Shown here piece by piece: positions 46,469 through 55,560 of a stretch of DNA of 64,000 nt. The DNA lies in NCBI GenBank assembly GCA_963824645.1, contig CAWGQC010000001.1, forward strand, positions 1 through 64,000. Direction: 5' to 3'. This stretch comes from Bog-756 sp963824645. GTDB lineage: Bacteria > Actinomycetota > Acidimicrobiia > Acidimicrobiales > RAAP-2. Numbering within the stretch: the stretch's first letter is position 1; every line of letters starts with the position of its first letter. Both the position numbers and the translations under genes were made by a program. The notes under the pieces are model-generated. The model had not been told where the DNA came from. It saw nothing but the letters and a program-made list of their open reading frames with translations, and did no database searches.

Positions 46469-47029
46469 TCAGGCTCGTGTCAGGTACTCGCCGGTGCGGG
46501 TGTCCACCTTGATCTTCTCGCCCGGGTTGACGAACAGGGGTACCTGCAGCACCAGACCGGTCTCCACGGTGGCCGGCTTGCGGGCCCCCGACACCCGGTC
46601 GCCCTGGAGGCCCGGCTCGGTGTCGGTGACGGTGAGCTCCACGGCGGCGGGCAGGTCGACGCCCACGATCTCGGTTCCGTAGAACTGGAGAACGGCGTCG
46701 TCGCCTTCTTTCAGATACTTGGCCGCGTCACCCAGGAGGGCCGACTCGACCTGCAGCTGCTCGTACGACGTGGTGTCCATGAAGACGTACTGGGAACCGT
46801 CACGGTAGAGGAACTGCATCTCCCGCTTGTCGATGATGGCCTGCTCGAGTTTCTCGTCGGCCCGGAAGGTCCGTTCGATCACCGCACCGGTCCGCTGGTT
46901 CTTGAGCTTGGTGCGCACGAACGCACCGCCCTTGCCCGGCTTGACGTGCTGGAACTCGACCACGGCGAACAGGCCTTCGGACAGATCGAGGGTCATGCCG
47001 TTGCGCAGATCATTGGTGGAGACGGCCAT
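46469..47029 (-). CDS. efp: Elongation factor P
   Basis: EF-P rescues ribosomes stalled at polyproline stretches. The 186-aa protein has a KOW-like domain and two OB folds. The modification loop reads KPGKGGAFVR (about residues 30-39), with the lysine between two glycines present. The C-terminus GEKIKVDTRTGEYLTR is typical. The ATG overlaps the upstream peptidase stop by one base (TGATG). Confidence 0.97.
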   Translation of the reverse strand: MAVSTNDLRNGMTLDLSEGLFAVVEFQHVKPGKGGAFVRTKLKNQRTGAVIERTFRADEKLEQAIIDKREMQFLYRDGSQYVFMDTTSYEQLQVESALLGDAAKYLKEGDDAVLQFYGTEIVGVDLPAAVELTVTDTEPGLQGDRVSGARKPATVETGLVLQVPLFVNPGEKIKVDTRTGEYLTRA

Positions 47030-48186
47030 CAGACGACGACTTCTTTCGGAAAATGGGTGAGCGAGCGGCGGCCGTCCTCGGTCACCACCAGTGTGTCCTC
47101 GATGCGCACACCACCCGTACCGGGTAGGTACACCCCCGGTTCCACGGTGACCACGGTGCCGACGTCGAGGATAGCAGTCGACCCCGGCCCCACCGATGGC
47201 TGCTCGTGGATATCGAGCCCCACCCCGTGGCCGGTCCCGTGCTCGAACCGGTCGGCCCACCCACGGGTGCCGAGCAGGTGGCGGCAGGCCTGGTCGATGG
47301 CTCCGGCCGACACCCCGGGGGCCACCGCCGCCACCCCCTCACGCTGGGCCTCGGCCACCGCCTCGAACACCGGCGCCATCTGGCCCGCCGGCGGCCCTCC
47401 CACCCAGAAGGTACGGGTCATGTCCGACCGGTAGCCGTCGAAGATGGCACCGAAGTCGACCACCACCGGGTCGCCGGACCGGATGCGGCGGCCACCGGGC
47501 CGGGCGTGCGGCTTGGCCGAGTTCGGGCCCGAGGCCACGATGGTCTCGAAGGCACTGTCCTCGGCTCCCCCCCGGCGCATGGCGTGGTCGAGGGCGGCGG
47601 CGAACTGGGCTTCGGTCAGTTCACTGTCCGCTCCCCCGCCGGCCGTCGCCGCCAGGAGGGGGAGGACGTCGGCCAGGGCCTGGTCGGCGATGGCCGCCGC
47701 CCGCTCCATGCGGGCCACCTCGGCCGAGTCCTTGGTCACCCGCAGACCCTCGACCATCCCCTGGGTGGGCACCAGCTCCCGGGGACCGAAGACGTCCGCC
47801 CACGCCCGCTGCCCCGACCAGGTCACATGATCGGCCTCCAGTCCCAACCGGCCGGAACCACCGGCCCGGTCGGCCACCGCCTGGCGTTGGACCTGGACGC
47901 CGCCGACGGCGATATCGATGGCGTCGCCCACCCCGGCCGCCGCCAGCTGCTCTTCCGACTGGGTCCGATACCGACCGTCGGTGGTCAACAGAGCACTGTC
48001 GCCCGTCACCAGCAGGAGACCGCTCGACCCGGAGAAACCGCTCAGCCAACGGATGTTGGCCGGCGTGGTGACCACCAGCGCGGTCATCGCCGGCCGATCG
48101 TCGTCTACCGGCGCCCACCGGGCCCGCAGGCGATCGAGCCGTCCGGTCACCTGCAGGGGCGGGAGCGCACCGGGGTCGCCGGTCAT
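47029..48186 (-). CDS. pepQ: Xaa-Pro aminopeptidase (M24B family)
   Basis: It cleaves peptides before proline. The 385-aa pita-bread-fold enzyme has an N-terminal creatinase-like domain (about residues 1-140) and metal ligands in DFGAIFDGYRSDMTRTF, HGTGHGVGLDIHE and EPGVYLPG...VRIEDTL. Whether it is an aminopeptidase P or a dipeptidase cannot be settled by motif alone; the place next to efp matches the mycobacterial gene named pepQ. Confidence 0.88.
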   Translation of the reverse strand: MTGDPGALPPLQVTGRLDRLRARWAPVDDDRPAMTALVVTTPANIRWLSGFSGSSGLLLVTGDSALLTTDGRYRTQSEEQLAAAGVGDAIDIAVGGVQVQRQAVADRAGGSGRLGLEADHVTWSGQRAWADVFGPRELVPTQGMVEGLRVTKDSAEVARMERAAAIADQALADVLPLLAATAGGGADSELTEAQFAAALDHAMRRGGAEDSAFETIVASGPNSAKPHARPGGRRIRSGDPVVVDFGAIFDGYRSDMTRTFWVGGPPAGQMAPVFEAVAEAQREGVAAVAPGVSAGAIDQACRHLLGTRGWADRFEHGTGHGVGLDIHEQPSVGPGSTAILDVGTVVTVEPGVYLPGTGGVRIEDTLVVTEDGRRSLTHFPKEVVV

Positions 48187-48644
48187 CGGGAACCGGGGTC
48201 GGCGGCCAACAACCGGGCCACCGCCTCGACGGCCAGGCCGTAACCCATGCCCCCGAATCCGGCGATGCATCCGTCCGACACGGGAGCGATGACCGACGTG
48301 TGACGGAAGGGCTGGCGGCCCGCCGGGTTGGACAGGTGGAGCTCGACCACCACCCCGTCGAAGGCGGCCAGGGCGTCGTGGAGCGACCAGGACGTGTGGG
48401 AGAGAGCTCCGGCGTTGATGATGATGGCGTCGACCCGACCCCGGGCGGCGTGGACCGCCTCCACCAGTTCGCCCTCGTGATTGCTCTGCACATGCTCGAG
48501 GGCCAGACCATGGTCGGCGGCGGCGGTGGTGGCCGTGGCCACATGGTGGACCAGGGTCCCGGTTCCGTACACCTCCGGTTGCCGCTCGCCCAACAGGTTG
48601 AGGTTGGGTCCGGACAGGAGGAGAACGGACGGGACGGCGCTCAT
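48183..48644 (-). CDS. aroQ: 3-dehydroquinate dehydratase, type II
   Basis: It dehydrates 3-dehydroquinate in the third shikimate step. The 153-aa protein begins LLLSGPNLNLLGERQPEVYG with the catalytic tyrosine, then HVQSNHEGELVEAVH, IIINAGALSHTS and VVVELHLSN. It overlaps the peptidase gene and aroB by 4 nt each. Confidence 0.97.
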   Translation of the reverse strand: MSAVPSVLLLSGPNLNLLGERQPEVYGTGTLVHHVATATTAAADHGLALEHVQSNHEGELVEAVHAARGRVDAIIINAGALSHTSWSLHDALAAFDGVVVELHLSNPAGRQPFRHTSVIAPVSDGCIAGFGGMGYGLAVEAVARLLAADPGSR

Positions 48645-49702
48645 GATCGAACCTGGGGCGACGGGCCTCGCATCTCCGCCAGGGTAGCGATCACGTCGGC
48701 CTGGTCGACGCCACCCACCAGTTCGACCCCCCGCGGGCCGTCGAGGACGAAGGTCAGGTCGTGTCGGGCCTTTTTGTCGCGGGCCATGAAGGTGAGGAGC
48801 GTGTCGGGATCGGCCCACCCGGGGAGGTGGGGGGAAAGATCGAAAGCGCCGACGACCCGTCGGTGCCGTTCGACCTCCTCCTCCCCGATGCGACCCAGTC
48901 GCCGGGCCAGAAGGGCGGCGAAGACCAGGCCGATGGCCACCGCCTCACCGTGCCGGAGGTCGATCCCGTCTTGGCCGTCGAAGGTGCTGGCCTCCAGGGC
49001 GTGGGCCAGGGTGTGGCCGTAGTTGAGCACCATGCGACGGCCACCTTCGCGCTCATCAGCCGCTACCACCTCGGCCTTGATGCCTACGCACAGGGCCACC
49101 TGATCGGGCAGGGGCTGATCGAGGAGGGATCCGGTGCCGGGGGGATCGCTCAGGAAGGCGTACTTGGCCATCTCCCCCCGTCCTGACGCCCACTCCCGGG
49201 GGGGCAGGGTGTCCAGGACCTCGGTGTCGCAGAGGACGGCCCGCGGTTGCCAGAACGCCCCGACCAGATTTTTCCCTTCGGGCAGATTGACGCCCGTCTT
49301 CCCCCCGATGGCTGCGTCCACCTGGGCCAGGAGCGTGGTGGCCACGTTCACGTAGGCCATGCCCCGATGGAACGAGGCGGCGGCGAAGCCGGCCAGATCG
49401 GTCACCACCCCGCCGCCCACGGCCACCACGACGTCCGACCGACCCAGCCCGGCCCGGGCGAAGGCGCGACAGAGCAGCTCCAGCTGGGACAAGGACTTGG
49501 CCCCCTCCCCGTCGGGCACCTCCAGCCGCTGGGTCGGGAGCCCGGCGTCGATGTCGACGTCGATACCGGGCTGTGTCACGATCACCGCCCGGCGGGCTTC
49601 GGGCACCGAGGTGGCCACGGTGGCCGCCAGCTGGTGACGGGCACCGGGACCGACGACCACGTCATAGCCCTCCACGCCGAGGGCCACAGTGACGACTTTC
49701 AT
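48641..49702 (-). CDS. aroB: 3-dehydroquinate synthase
   Basis: It converts DAHP to 3-dehydroquinate, the second shikimate step, with NAD and a divalent metal. The 353-aa protein has AVGGGVVTDLAGFAAASFHRG (NAD and metal region) and NYGHTLAHALE with metal-binding histidine. It overlaps aroK by 4 nt, a conserved pairing. Confidence 0.97.
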   Translation of the reverse strand: MKVVTVALGVEGYDVVVGPGARHQLAATVATSVPEARRAVIVTQPGIDVDIDAGLPTQRLEVPDGEGAKSLSQLELLCRAFARAGLGRSDVVVAVGGGVVTDLAGFAAASFHRGMAYVNVATTLLAQVDAAIGGKTGVNLPEGKNLVGAFWQPRAVLCDTEVLDTLPPREWASGRGEMAKYAFLSDPPGTGSLLDQPLPDQVALCVGIKAEVVAADEREGGRRMVLNYGHTLAHALEASTFDGQDGIDLRHGEAVAIGLVFAALLARRLGRIGEEEVERHRRVVGAFDLSPHLPGWADPDTLLTFMARDKKARHDLTFVLDGPRGVELVGGVDQADVIATLAEMRGPSPQVRS

Positions 49703-50241
49703 CGGCCCCGAGCGACGGTGATGCCCCGGGCCACCACGGGAGGAGCGGCGAGTACCCGTTCCACCACTTCCGGAGCCGACAGCCTGTCGACATCCACGGC
49801 CACCGCCGCCACCTGTCGGTAGAAGGGACGGCGGACGGCGTCCAGATCGACCAGGCGACCGGACGGGTCGTCGTCCAGGAGGGGGCGGCCCTGGCCGGTC
49901 CCCACCCGCTGGGCCAGCAGCTGGGGATCGGCCCGCAGCCACACCACCACGCCGGACCGCATCATCAGTTCCCGGTTGGCCACGGACAGGACCACCCCTC
50001 CGGCCGCCGAGACCACCACCGGGTCATCGGCCGACAGGGCCTCGGCCAGGACACGCGACTCTTCGGCCCGGAAGGCCGCCTCGCCCCGCTCGGCGAACAA
50101 CTCCGGCACCGTGCGACCGGTGGCCGCCACCACCTGGGCGTCCGAGTCACAGTGGCGCCAATCGAGCTGTTCGGCCAGGGCGCGGCCCACAGTCGTCTTT
50201 CCCGCCCCCATCATCCCCACCAGGATGATCCGGTCAACCAT
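49699..50241 (-). CDS. aroK: Shikimate kinase
   Basis: It phosphorylates shikimate. The 180-aa P-loop enzyme has GMMGAGKTTVGRALA at residues 9-23, the shikimate-binding aspartate in DSDAQV and AAGGVVL, and lid arginines in GQGRPLL. ATG 50241 begins VDRIILVGMMGAGK. It overlaps the aroC end by 8 nt. Confidence 0.96.
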   Translation of the reverse strand: MVDRIILVGMMGAGKTTVGRALAEQLDWRHCDSDAQVVAATGRTVPELFAERGEAAFRAEESRVLAEALSADDPVVVSAAGGVVLSVANRELMMRSGVVVWLRADPQLLAQRVGTGQGRPLLDDDPSGRLVDLDAVRRPFYRQVAAVAVDVDRLSAPEVVERVLAAPPVVARGITVARGR

Positions 50242-51451
50242 CGGACGGCGGCACCGACGCCGACGGTGTCTCACCCAGGGAGGTCAGGTAGCCACTGCGG
50301 TTGCGTCGGAACTCCTCGACCGAGTCGCCGCCGAACTTGCGCAACGCCTCGGCCGCCAACACCAGGGCCATCATGGTTTCGGCCACCACGCCCATGGCCG
50401 GCACGGCCGTGACGTCGGTACGCTCCTTGAAGGACACCGTCGCCTCCTTCGAAACCACATCGACCGTACCCAGGACCGGACGGTTGAGGGTGGCCAGCGG
50501 CTTCATCGATACCCGGGCCACGATGGGCGCCCCGGTGGAGATACCCCCCTCGATGCCGCCGGACCGGTGGGTGTCGCGGGCGTAGCCGCCGGTCAACGCG
50601 CCCTGATCGGCGCGGTCGGTCGTCGATGCCACCCGGATGGCGTCATGGCCCTCGCTGCCCCGACGGCCGGCCAGGTCGTCCCCGTCGCCGAAGGCCACCG
50701 CCTTGACGGCCTGGATGCTCATGAGGGCCTGGGCCATGAGGGCGTCCAGCTTTCGGTCCCAGTGGACATGGCTCCCGAGGCCGACCGGCACGCCGTAGGC
50801 GATGACCTGGGCCGCCCCCCCGAGCGAGTCGCCCTCCTTGGCCGCCGCCTTAACCGCGGCGACCATCCGCCGTTCGGCTTCGGGGTCGACGCACCGCACC
50901 GGGGACTCGTCGATCCGGGCCAGGTCGTCGAAGGCGGGCAGGGAGTCGAGATCGCACCGCTCCGGACCCAACTGGACCACGTGGCTCAAAATGTCGACCC
51001 CGATCTGGCCGAGGAGGAGCTTGGCCAGGGTGCCGGCGGCCACCCGGGCCGCCGTCTCCCGGGCCGAAGCCCGCTCGAGCACGTCTCGGGCGTCGTCGAA
51101 CCCGTACTTGAGCATGCCCGACAGATCGGCGTGACCGGGGCGGGGCTGGGTCAGCACCTTGGAGGGCAGGCCGGGGTGGGGCGACATCTCCTCCTCCCAC
51201 TTGGGCCATTCGGTGTTGGCCACCTCGATGGCGATGGGGGAGCCCAAGGTGCGCCCGTGACGGACCCCGGCCATCAGCGTGACCTCATCGGCCTCGAAGC
51301 GCATGCGCGGCCCGCGCCCGAAGCCCAGCCGCCGGCGGGCCAGGGCCCTCCCGATGTCATCTTCGGTGACCAGCAGTCCGGCCGGCATGCCTTCCACGAT
51401 TACCACCAGGGCGCGACCGTGTGATTCACCGGCTGTCAGGAAGCGAAGCAT
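50234..51451 (-). CDS. aroC: Chorismate synthase
   Basis: It makes chorismate, the branch point for aromatic amino acids and menaquinone (menD and menA lie at 60322-63998). The 405-aa FMN enzyme has the N-terminal FLTAGESHGRALVVIVEGMPAG and YGFDDARDVLERASARETAARVAAG, plus the C-terminal block with GERTDVTAVP-like text. aroE and aroA are not in the window. Confidence 0.97.
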   Translation of the reverse strand: MLRFLTAGESHGRALVVIVEGMPAGLLVTEDDIGRALARRRLGFGRGPRMRFEADEVTLMAGVRHGRTLGSPIAIEVANTEWPKWEEEMSPHPGLPSKVLTQPRPGHADLSGMLKYGFDDARDVLERASARETAARVAAGTLAKLLLGQIGVDILSHVVQLGPERCDLDSLPAFDDLARIDESPVRCVDPEAERRMVAAVKAAAKEGDSLGGAAQVIAYGVPVGLGSHVHWDRKLDALMAQALMSIQAVKAVAFGDGDDLAGRRGSEGHDAIRVASTTDRADQGALTGGYARDTHRSGGIEGGISTGAPIVARVSMKPLATLNRPVLGTVDVVSKEATVSFKERTDVTAVPAMGVVAETMMALVLAAEALRKFGGDSVEEFRRNRSGYLTSLGETPSASVPPSDG

Positions 51452-51465
51452 TACCGCAAATCTAC

Positions 51466-52278
51466 TCAGGACCCGACGATGACCCCGGAGCCGGCATGGA
51501 AAAGGGAGTGGGCCACCGGTCCACCCCACAGGACGCCGAGCACCGCGCCCACGGCCAGCGAGGGGCCGAAGGGGATCCGGGTCTTGCGCCCGGACGACCA
51601 TACGGCCGCCATCACCAGTCCGAAGACCGACCCGATCAGGAAGCCGGCGAAGAAGGCCACGTAGGCGTGGAGCAGGCTCAGATAGCCGACGGTGACCCCG
51701 ATGGCGGCGGCCAGGCGGACGTCTCCGAAGCCCATGCCCTGGGGGACGAACCACCACACGGCGAAGAACACGGCCAAGGCGACGGCCCCGGCGATGGCCG
51801 AGCCGCTAAGGCTGTACCAGCGGTGGTCCACCGCCGAGGTGACCACCAACAGCGGGACCACCAGGGCCATGTCGGCGTAGAGGAGGCGGCGAGGGACCAG
51901 ACGGTGCGAGAGGTCGGTGAACGAGACGGCCACCAGCATGCCGAAGAAGATGCAGAACGGGGCGACGATCACGTCCCGTCCGAAATGGGAGGCGGCCGCT
52001 CCGAACAGGACGCCGGTAACCGCGGCGGCGGCTACCGTCCGGCCCGGCGAGCGGCCGGCGGGCAAAAGGTTGCGGGCGGTATCGGCACTGGAAACCGGCC
52101 CCGCCCCGTTCGATGCCACCGGAATCCCGGCCTCTTCCTGTTGGGCTTGGATACGGCGGCGCTCGTCGTCGGCCCGACTCAGGTCGGCCAAGTGCTGTCC
52201 GACCGGATCGAGAGCGGCACCGACCACCACACCGGCCAGCGACGTCACGGTGACCAGCAGCGCATCCACGTCACGCAA
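51466..52278 (-). CDS. Type IV prepilin peptidase (A24 family), lacking the methylase domain
   Basis: This membrane aspartyl protease cuts prepilin leaders. The 270-aa protein has several helices and the two catalytic aspartates in SFTDLSHRLVP and GMGFGDVRLAA. The N-terminal cytoplasmic domain with four cysteines that adds the methyl group in PilD is missing; instead there is a 70-residue hydrophilic loop. This short form is common in actinobacteria and in TadV-type systems. GTG at 52269 is an alternative to TTG 52278. Confidence 0.85.
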   Translation of the reverse strand: MRDVDALLVTVTSLAGVVVGAALDPVGQHLADLSRADDERRRIQAQQEEAGIPVASNGAGPVSSADTARNLLPAGRSPGRTVAAAAVTGVLFGAAASHFGRDVIVAPFCIFFGMLVAVSFTDLSHRLVPRRLLYADMALVVPLLVVTSAVDHRWYSLSGSAIAGAVALAVFFAVWWFVPQGMGFGDVRLAAAIGVTVGYLSLLHAYVAFFAGFLIGSVFGLVMAAVWSSGRKTRIPFGPSLAVGAVLGVLWGGPVAHSLFHAGSGVIVGS

Positions 52279-52362
52279 CGTACCGGACCCACTTGGCCGG
52301 ATCGGCCATACACGCCAGGGCGCGACGTCAGCAGACCGACGCCGTCACCCCCCTCGCCAGGA

Positions 52363-53019
52363 TCAGCTGTGGGCCGGCTCGTAGTAGGGGTTGGTACCGT
52401 CGGCGTGGTCGGTCACGTCGACGATGTCGGTGATTTCGGGAATGGCCTCCCGCAGGATGACCTCGATGCCCTGGGACAGGGTGGCCTTGGCCATCCCGCA
52501 GCCCTGGCACCCACCGCTCAAGCGGAGATAGACGGAGGCGTTCTCCACCGCCACCAGGTCGGCTCGGCCGCCGTGGGCGGCGATGCTGGGGTTGACCTGC
52601 TCGTCCAGTACGGACACCACCCGCTGCGCCAGCGGATCGGACAGGTCGACCGACGCCCCCGGGGCCGGGGCCCCCAGTCGGGGGGCCGGGGGCGTGTTCG
52701 GGTTGACGATGACCAAGCCACCCTCACCGTCGGCATCGGTGACGAAGTCGAGGGTGGCGCCCTGCAGCCTTTCGATGCTCTCTTGCGGGATGACCACCGG
52801 GAGCTGATCATCGTCGTGCACCACGTCGCCGCCACTGGCATCTCCCAGGGCCTGGAAGTACATGTCGTAGGCATAGGCACCGTCGGTCACGCCGCTGATC
52901 TCCAGCCACAGGGCCAACGTGTCGGACTCCGATTCGTTGGCCAGCACCTCGAGCACCGTGGCGCGTGCTTCGGGGGTCACCTTCAGCACCGGACGTACGT
53001 CCTCACGGTCATCGCTCAT
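52363..53019 (-). CDS. nfuA: NfuA-like Fe-S cluster carrier (degenerate A-type domain plus NifU domain)
   Basis: It probably carries Fe-S clusters to target enzymes. The N-terminal part (about residues 10-105) has the HesB/IscA fold outline (KVTPEARATVLEVLA, PVVIPQESIERLQGATLDFV) but lacks its cysteines, as in E. coli NfuA. The C-terminal NifU domain (about 130-210) has GGCQGCGMA with the CxxC. Total 218 aa. A TATGAT box ends 7 nt before ATG 53019, suggesting a leaderless mRNA. Confidence 0.88.
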   Translation of the reverse strand: MSDDREDVRPVLKVTPEARATVLEVLANESESDTLALWLEISGVTDGAYAYDMYFQALGDASGGDVVHDDDQLPVVIPQESIERLQGATLDFVTDADGEGGLVIVNPNTPPAPRLGAPAPGASVDLSDPLAQRVVSVLDEQVNPSIAAHGGRADLVAVENASVYLRLSGGCQGCGMAKATLSQGIEVILREAIPEITDIVDVTDHADGTNPYYEPAHS

Positions 53020-53026
53020 GCCTGCC

Positions 53027-53032
53027 ATCATA
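53027..53032 (-). promoter_or_regulatory. -10 element of the nfuA gene
   Basis: TATGAT on the minus strand lies 7 nt before the ATG at 53019 in a 33-bp divergent gap. It fits the short -10 to start-codon spacing seen at other genes of this window. Confidence 0.45.
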
Positions 53033-53052
53033 AGGGCGTGTCCGCCAACCGT

Positions 53053-53787
53053 ATGCACACGCCCCGCGAGGCCCACGAATGGGTGAGCTTCGACGACCCC
53101 GACGAGGAACGCACCTGGCAGTTCGACGTGACCTTTCTGGTCAGCTCCTGGACCTGCATCTTCGGCCAGGGATGTCAGGGCGTGCTGACCGGACCGGCTC
53201 CCGAGTTGGTACAGGGCTGCTGCTCGTACGGGGCCCACTTCACGGGCAAGAAGGACGCCCGCAACGTGGAGCGGGTGGCGGCCACCCTGTCACCCGAGAT
53301 CTGGCAGTTCCACAAACAGGGTCGCAAGGGAGTGGTCAAGAAACTGCCCGACGGCGATCTCGGCACCCGGATGGTCGACGGAGCCTGCATCTTCCTCAAC
53401 CGGCCCGGCTTCCCGGCCGGTGCCGGTTGCGCCCTCCACAAAGCGGCCGAGGCCGAGGGCCGCAGCCATGTCGAGTTCAAGCCCGAAGTGTGCTGGCAGC
53501 TCCCGCTGCGGCGCGAGGACGAGACGGCGGCCGACGGCCGGGTCACCTCCGTGGTCCGTCAGTGGGACCGCCGTCACTGGGGTGAAGGCGGCGATGACTT
53601 CCACTGGTGGTGCACCGAGGATCCCGAGGCGTTCGTCGGCCACGAGCCCGTCTACGAGAGCATGCGCACCGAACTCGAGACCATGGCCGGTCGGAAGGTC
53701 TACAAGCTGCTCAAGAAGTACCTCGACCAACGGATGACGCCGGCGGCCAAGGTCACCCTTCTGCCCCACCCGGCGCTGCGTCGCTGA
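53053..53787 (+). CDS. Conserved cysteine-rich protein, possible metal or Fe-S binding
   Basis: A 244-aa soluble protein of unknown function. Cysteines are clustered: WTCIFGQGCQG (about 33-43), GCCSYGAHF (about 55-63), GACIFLNRP (about 110), GAGCALHKAA (about 125) and PEVCWQLPL (about 145). The pattern resembles YkgJ-type zinc/iron-chelating proteins, but I cannot assign a family. It is divergent from nfuA across a 33-bp gap and may share control with it. GTG 53038 would add 5 residues. Confidence 0.75.
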   Translation: MHTPREAHEWVSFDDPDEERTWQFDVTFLVSSWTCIFGQGCQGVLTGPAPELVQGCCSYGAHFTGKKDARNVERVAATLSPEIWQFHKQGRKGVVKKLPDGDLGTRMVDGACIFLNRPGFPAGAGCALHKAAEAEGRSHVEFKPEVCWQLPLRREDETAADGRVTSVVRQWDRRHWGEGGDDFHWWCTEDPEAFVGHEPVYESMRTELETMAGRKVYKLLKKYLDQRMTPAAKVTLLPHPALRR

Positions 53788-53854
53788 TCCGGCCGCATCG
53801 CACCCACGCGGTGACCGCGTCCCCCGGGCCGCCCGTCGGCCGTCCCGACTGCGA

Positions 53855-54064
53855 TTACTCGGCCAGCGGGTCGTCCTCGGCGAACGACGGGTCCTTGGGG
53901 GCGTTTCCGAGGATCTCGTCGTAGTCGTCCTCGGCCGCCAGGCACCACGACGCGTGGGTGTCATCCGGCTCCGCGCCACATTCGGGACAACGACCGTTGG
54001 CCGTGGCCACGGACCTCTTCAGACTGCGCGCTTCCTCGAAGCGCCGATGGCGTCCCTTCTTCAC
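53855..54064 (-). CDS. Small zinc-ribbon-like protein
   Basis: A 69-aa protein: a basic start (KKGRHRRFEEARSLKRS), then CPEC and WCLAAEDDYDEILGN, with an acidic tail. The cysteine arrangement CxxC-n-WC suggests one half of a zinc site. GTG 54064 has no rival with a better ribosome-binding site (GGAG-like AGGAG is absent, weak GTT-TCC context). Function unknown; its size and base composition are consistent with a real gene. Confidence 0.6.
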   Translation of the reverse strand: MKKGRHRRFEEARSLKRSVATANGRCPECGAEPDDTHASWCLAAEDDYDEILGNAPKDPSFAEDDPLAE

Positions 54065-54191
54065 GGAAACAACTCCTTGCCCCACCAGGGGTGGCACGTC
54101 ACTCGGTCTCTGACTCGCCGGGTTGACCGATCACCAACGGCCTCCAGTGTAGTGCGGAGCTTCCCTTTGGTGGCGCCGGTGCCGACCCCGG

Positions 54192-54203
54192 TACCATCGG
54201 ACC
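54192..54203 (+). promoter_or_regulatory. Candidate leaderless promoter of the 77-aa gene
   Basis: TACCAT (54192-54197) is followed by 6 nt and then the ATG at 54204, the same arrangement as at pxpA. Confidence 0.4.
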
Positions 54204-54437
54204 ATGCCCGATCAATTCGATCCCCAGGCCATGGTGGAGAGATTCCGGGGCAGGGCCGCGGCGGTCAGATCCCGGGGACTGCCGCCGGTCGAGGGACCCG
54301 ATCGGGAACGCTTCAAGCAGCAGGCCCAGGCCGACTACATGGACTTTGCCATGCTCGGTGACGCCGTGCCCTCGCTCGACGAGGGGATCCTCACCCTGAC
54401 CATCGACCTCCGCCCGCCCGCCCCCGGGGCCGACTGA
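54204..54437 (+). CDS. Small hypothetical protein
   Basis: A 77-aa protein, MPDQFDPQAMVERFRGRAAAV at the start, with a helical, charged middle (PDRERFKQQAQADYMDFAML) and an extended end (GILTLTIDLRPPAP). I recognise no family. The leaderless promoter, codon use like its neighbours and the lack of a competing gene support it. It ends 8 nt from the convergent flavin reductase gene. Confidence 0.6.
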   Translation: MPDQFDPQAMVERFRGRAAAVRSRGLPPVEGPDRERFKQQAQADYMDFAMLGDAVPSLDEGILTLTIDLRPPAPGAD

Positions 54438-54445
54438 CGTCGCCC

Positions 54446-55036
54446 TCATCCGCCGTAGTTCATGCGGGTGTCCTCCATGCGGAGAACCCCATCCCCACCG
54501 TCCTGTCCCCCCTCGGCCTCGCCGGCGTCCACCACCTCCCCCACCACCAACACGTGACTGGCCGGACGGTGAGGACCGTCCCCTCCCCAGTCGAGGAGGT
54601 GGCGCACTTCGCAGACCAGCCACGACCGGGCGGCGGCCAGCCGGGGTGGACCGCCGGCCGCTTCCCGGACCGGCTGGCCCTGCATGGTCAGAGCCACCCC
54701 CTCGGCGTCGACCGTCACCGACTCGGTGGGTTTGACGAACCGCCTGACCACGGCCCGCTCCGATCGGGGCAGGATGCTCACCGCCCAGCCCCCGCCCGAC
54801 TCGATCAGCCGCCGGGTCACCGAATCACTCTCGACGGCCACCGCCACCAGCTTGGGCGCGGTGGCCACCTGCATCACCCAATTGCAGGTCATCAGGTTGC
54901 GTTCCGGACCGGACCGGCTCCCGACCACGAACAGGCCGGTGGGCATGGACCACAGCACCCGACGCCGTAGCCGGTCGTACTCCTCGGGTTGTCGGCCGGG
55001 CGGGAAGGGTCCGACAGGACCGGCAGGCAGAGGCAC
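54446..55036 (-). CDS. Flavin reductase-like protein (FMN-binding split barrel)
   Basis: A 196-aa protein of the flavin reductase family, which reduces FMN or FAD for partner monooxygenases or acts alone. The split-barrel core starts at about residue 27 (RVLWSMPTGLFVVGSRSG) and has NLMTCNWVMQVATAPKLVAVAV and ESGGGWAVSILPRS, typical of FMN binding. No partner oxygenase is next to it. The C-terminus is Gly/Asp-rich. Confidence 0.82.
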   Translation of the reverse strand: MPLPAGPVGPFPPGRQPEEYDRLRRRVLWSMPTGLFVVGSRSGPERNLMTCNWVMQVATAPKLVAVAVESDSVTRRLIESGGGWAVSILPRSERAVVRRFVKPTESVTVDAEGVALTMQGQPVREAAGGPPRLAAARSWLVCEVRHLLDWGGDGPHRPASHVLVVGEVVDAGEAEGGQDGGDGVLRMEDTRMNYGG

Positions 55037-55038
55037 CG

Positions 55039-55560
55039 TCAGTTACCGAAAGGGTCGGCGCCGGCGTCACTGGCCATGGTGGTCGAGGTGGACGGGGCGT
55101 GACCGGTGATGGCGTCCACCCGGTCGATGGCCACGGTCAGAAGGGGCACCAGCTTCTGGCGCTCGGCCGCCGACCGGCGCAGGAGCGTCCCCCCGGAGGC
55201 GCCGGTGTAGCAGTCGCTGCCGGCGGCGGCGGCGTCCTCGTAGGCCGTGTTGAGATCGTCGGTCAGAGTGGTATCGGGCGACGGAAGATTACCGATGGCC
55301 GTCTGGGCGTCGGTGGTGAGCAGGGCACAGACCGTTTTTATCTCCGAGGGGGCGTCGTGGTGGGACAAGGCCAGATCGACGTTCTGGCTGTCCACTTCGA
55401 CCTGGCCGATGGCGGCGCCGTCGGCCGACGTTTTCATCCAGTTGTCGACCTGGGTGGCCGGCGGGCCCACCTGGTCCAGGGTGCACCCGGCCAGGACCAT
55501 GCATCCCATCAGGACCCAGGCGGTGGTGACCACCCCCGGGCGCCGGCGCCGGGCCACCAC
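55039..55560 (-). CDS. Putative lipoprotein
   Basis: A 173-aa protein with a signal peptide (RRRRPGVVTTAWVLMGCMVLAGC); LAGC is the lipobox and its cysteine, at about residue 24, would be lipidated after cleavage. The mature part is a helical domain of about 110 residues with two more cysteines (VCALL and DCYTG) that may pair. Function unknown. Its GTG start shares one base with the stop of the DUF3151 gene. Confidence 0.7.
   Translation of the reverse strand: MVARRRRPGVVTTAWVLMGCMVLAGCTLDQVGPPATQVDNWMKTSADGAAIGQVEVDSQNVDLALSHHDAPSEIKTVCALLTTDAQTAIGNLPSPDTTLTDDLNTAYEDAAAAGSDCYTGASGGTLLRRSAAERQKLVPLLTVAIDRVDAITGHAPSTSTTMASDAGADPFGN

Noticed and set aside
51421..53037. Very long plus-strand frame reading into the cysteine-rich protein
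   Set aside because: The upstream part lies antisense to the prepilin peptidase and nfuA genes and has shadow-frame composition; the conserved protein starts at 53053.
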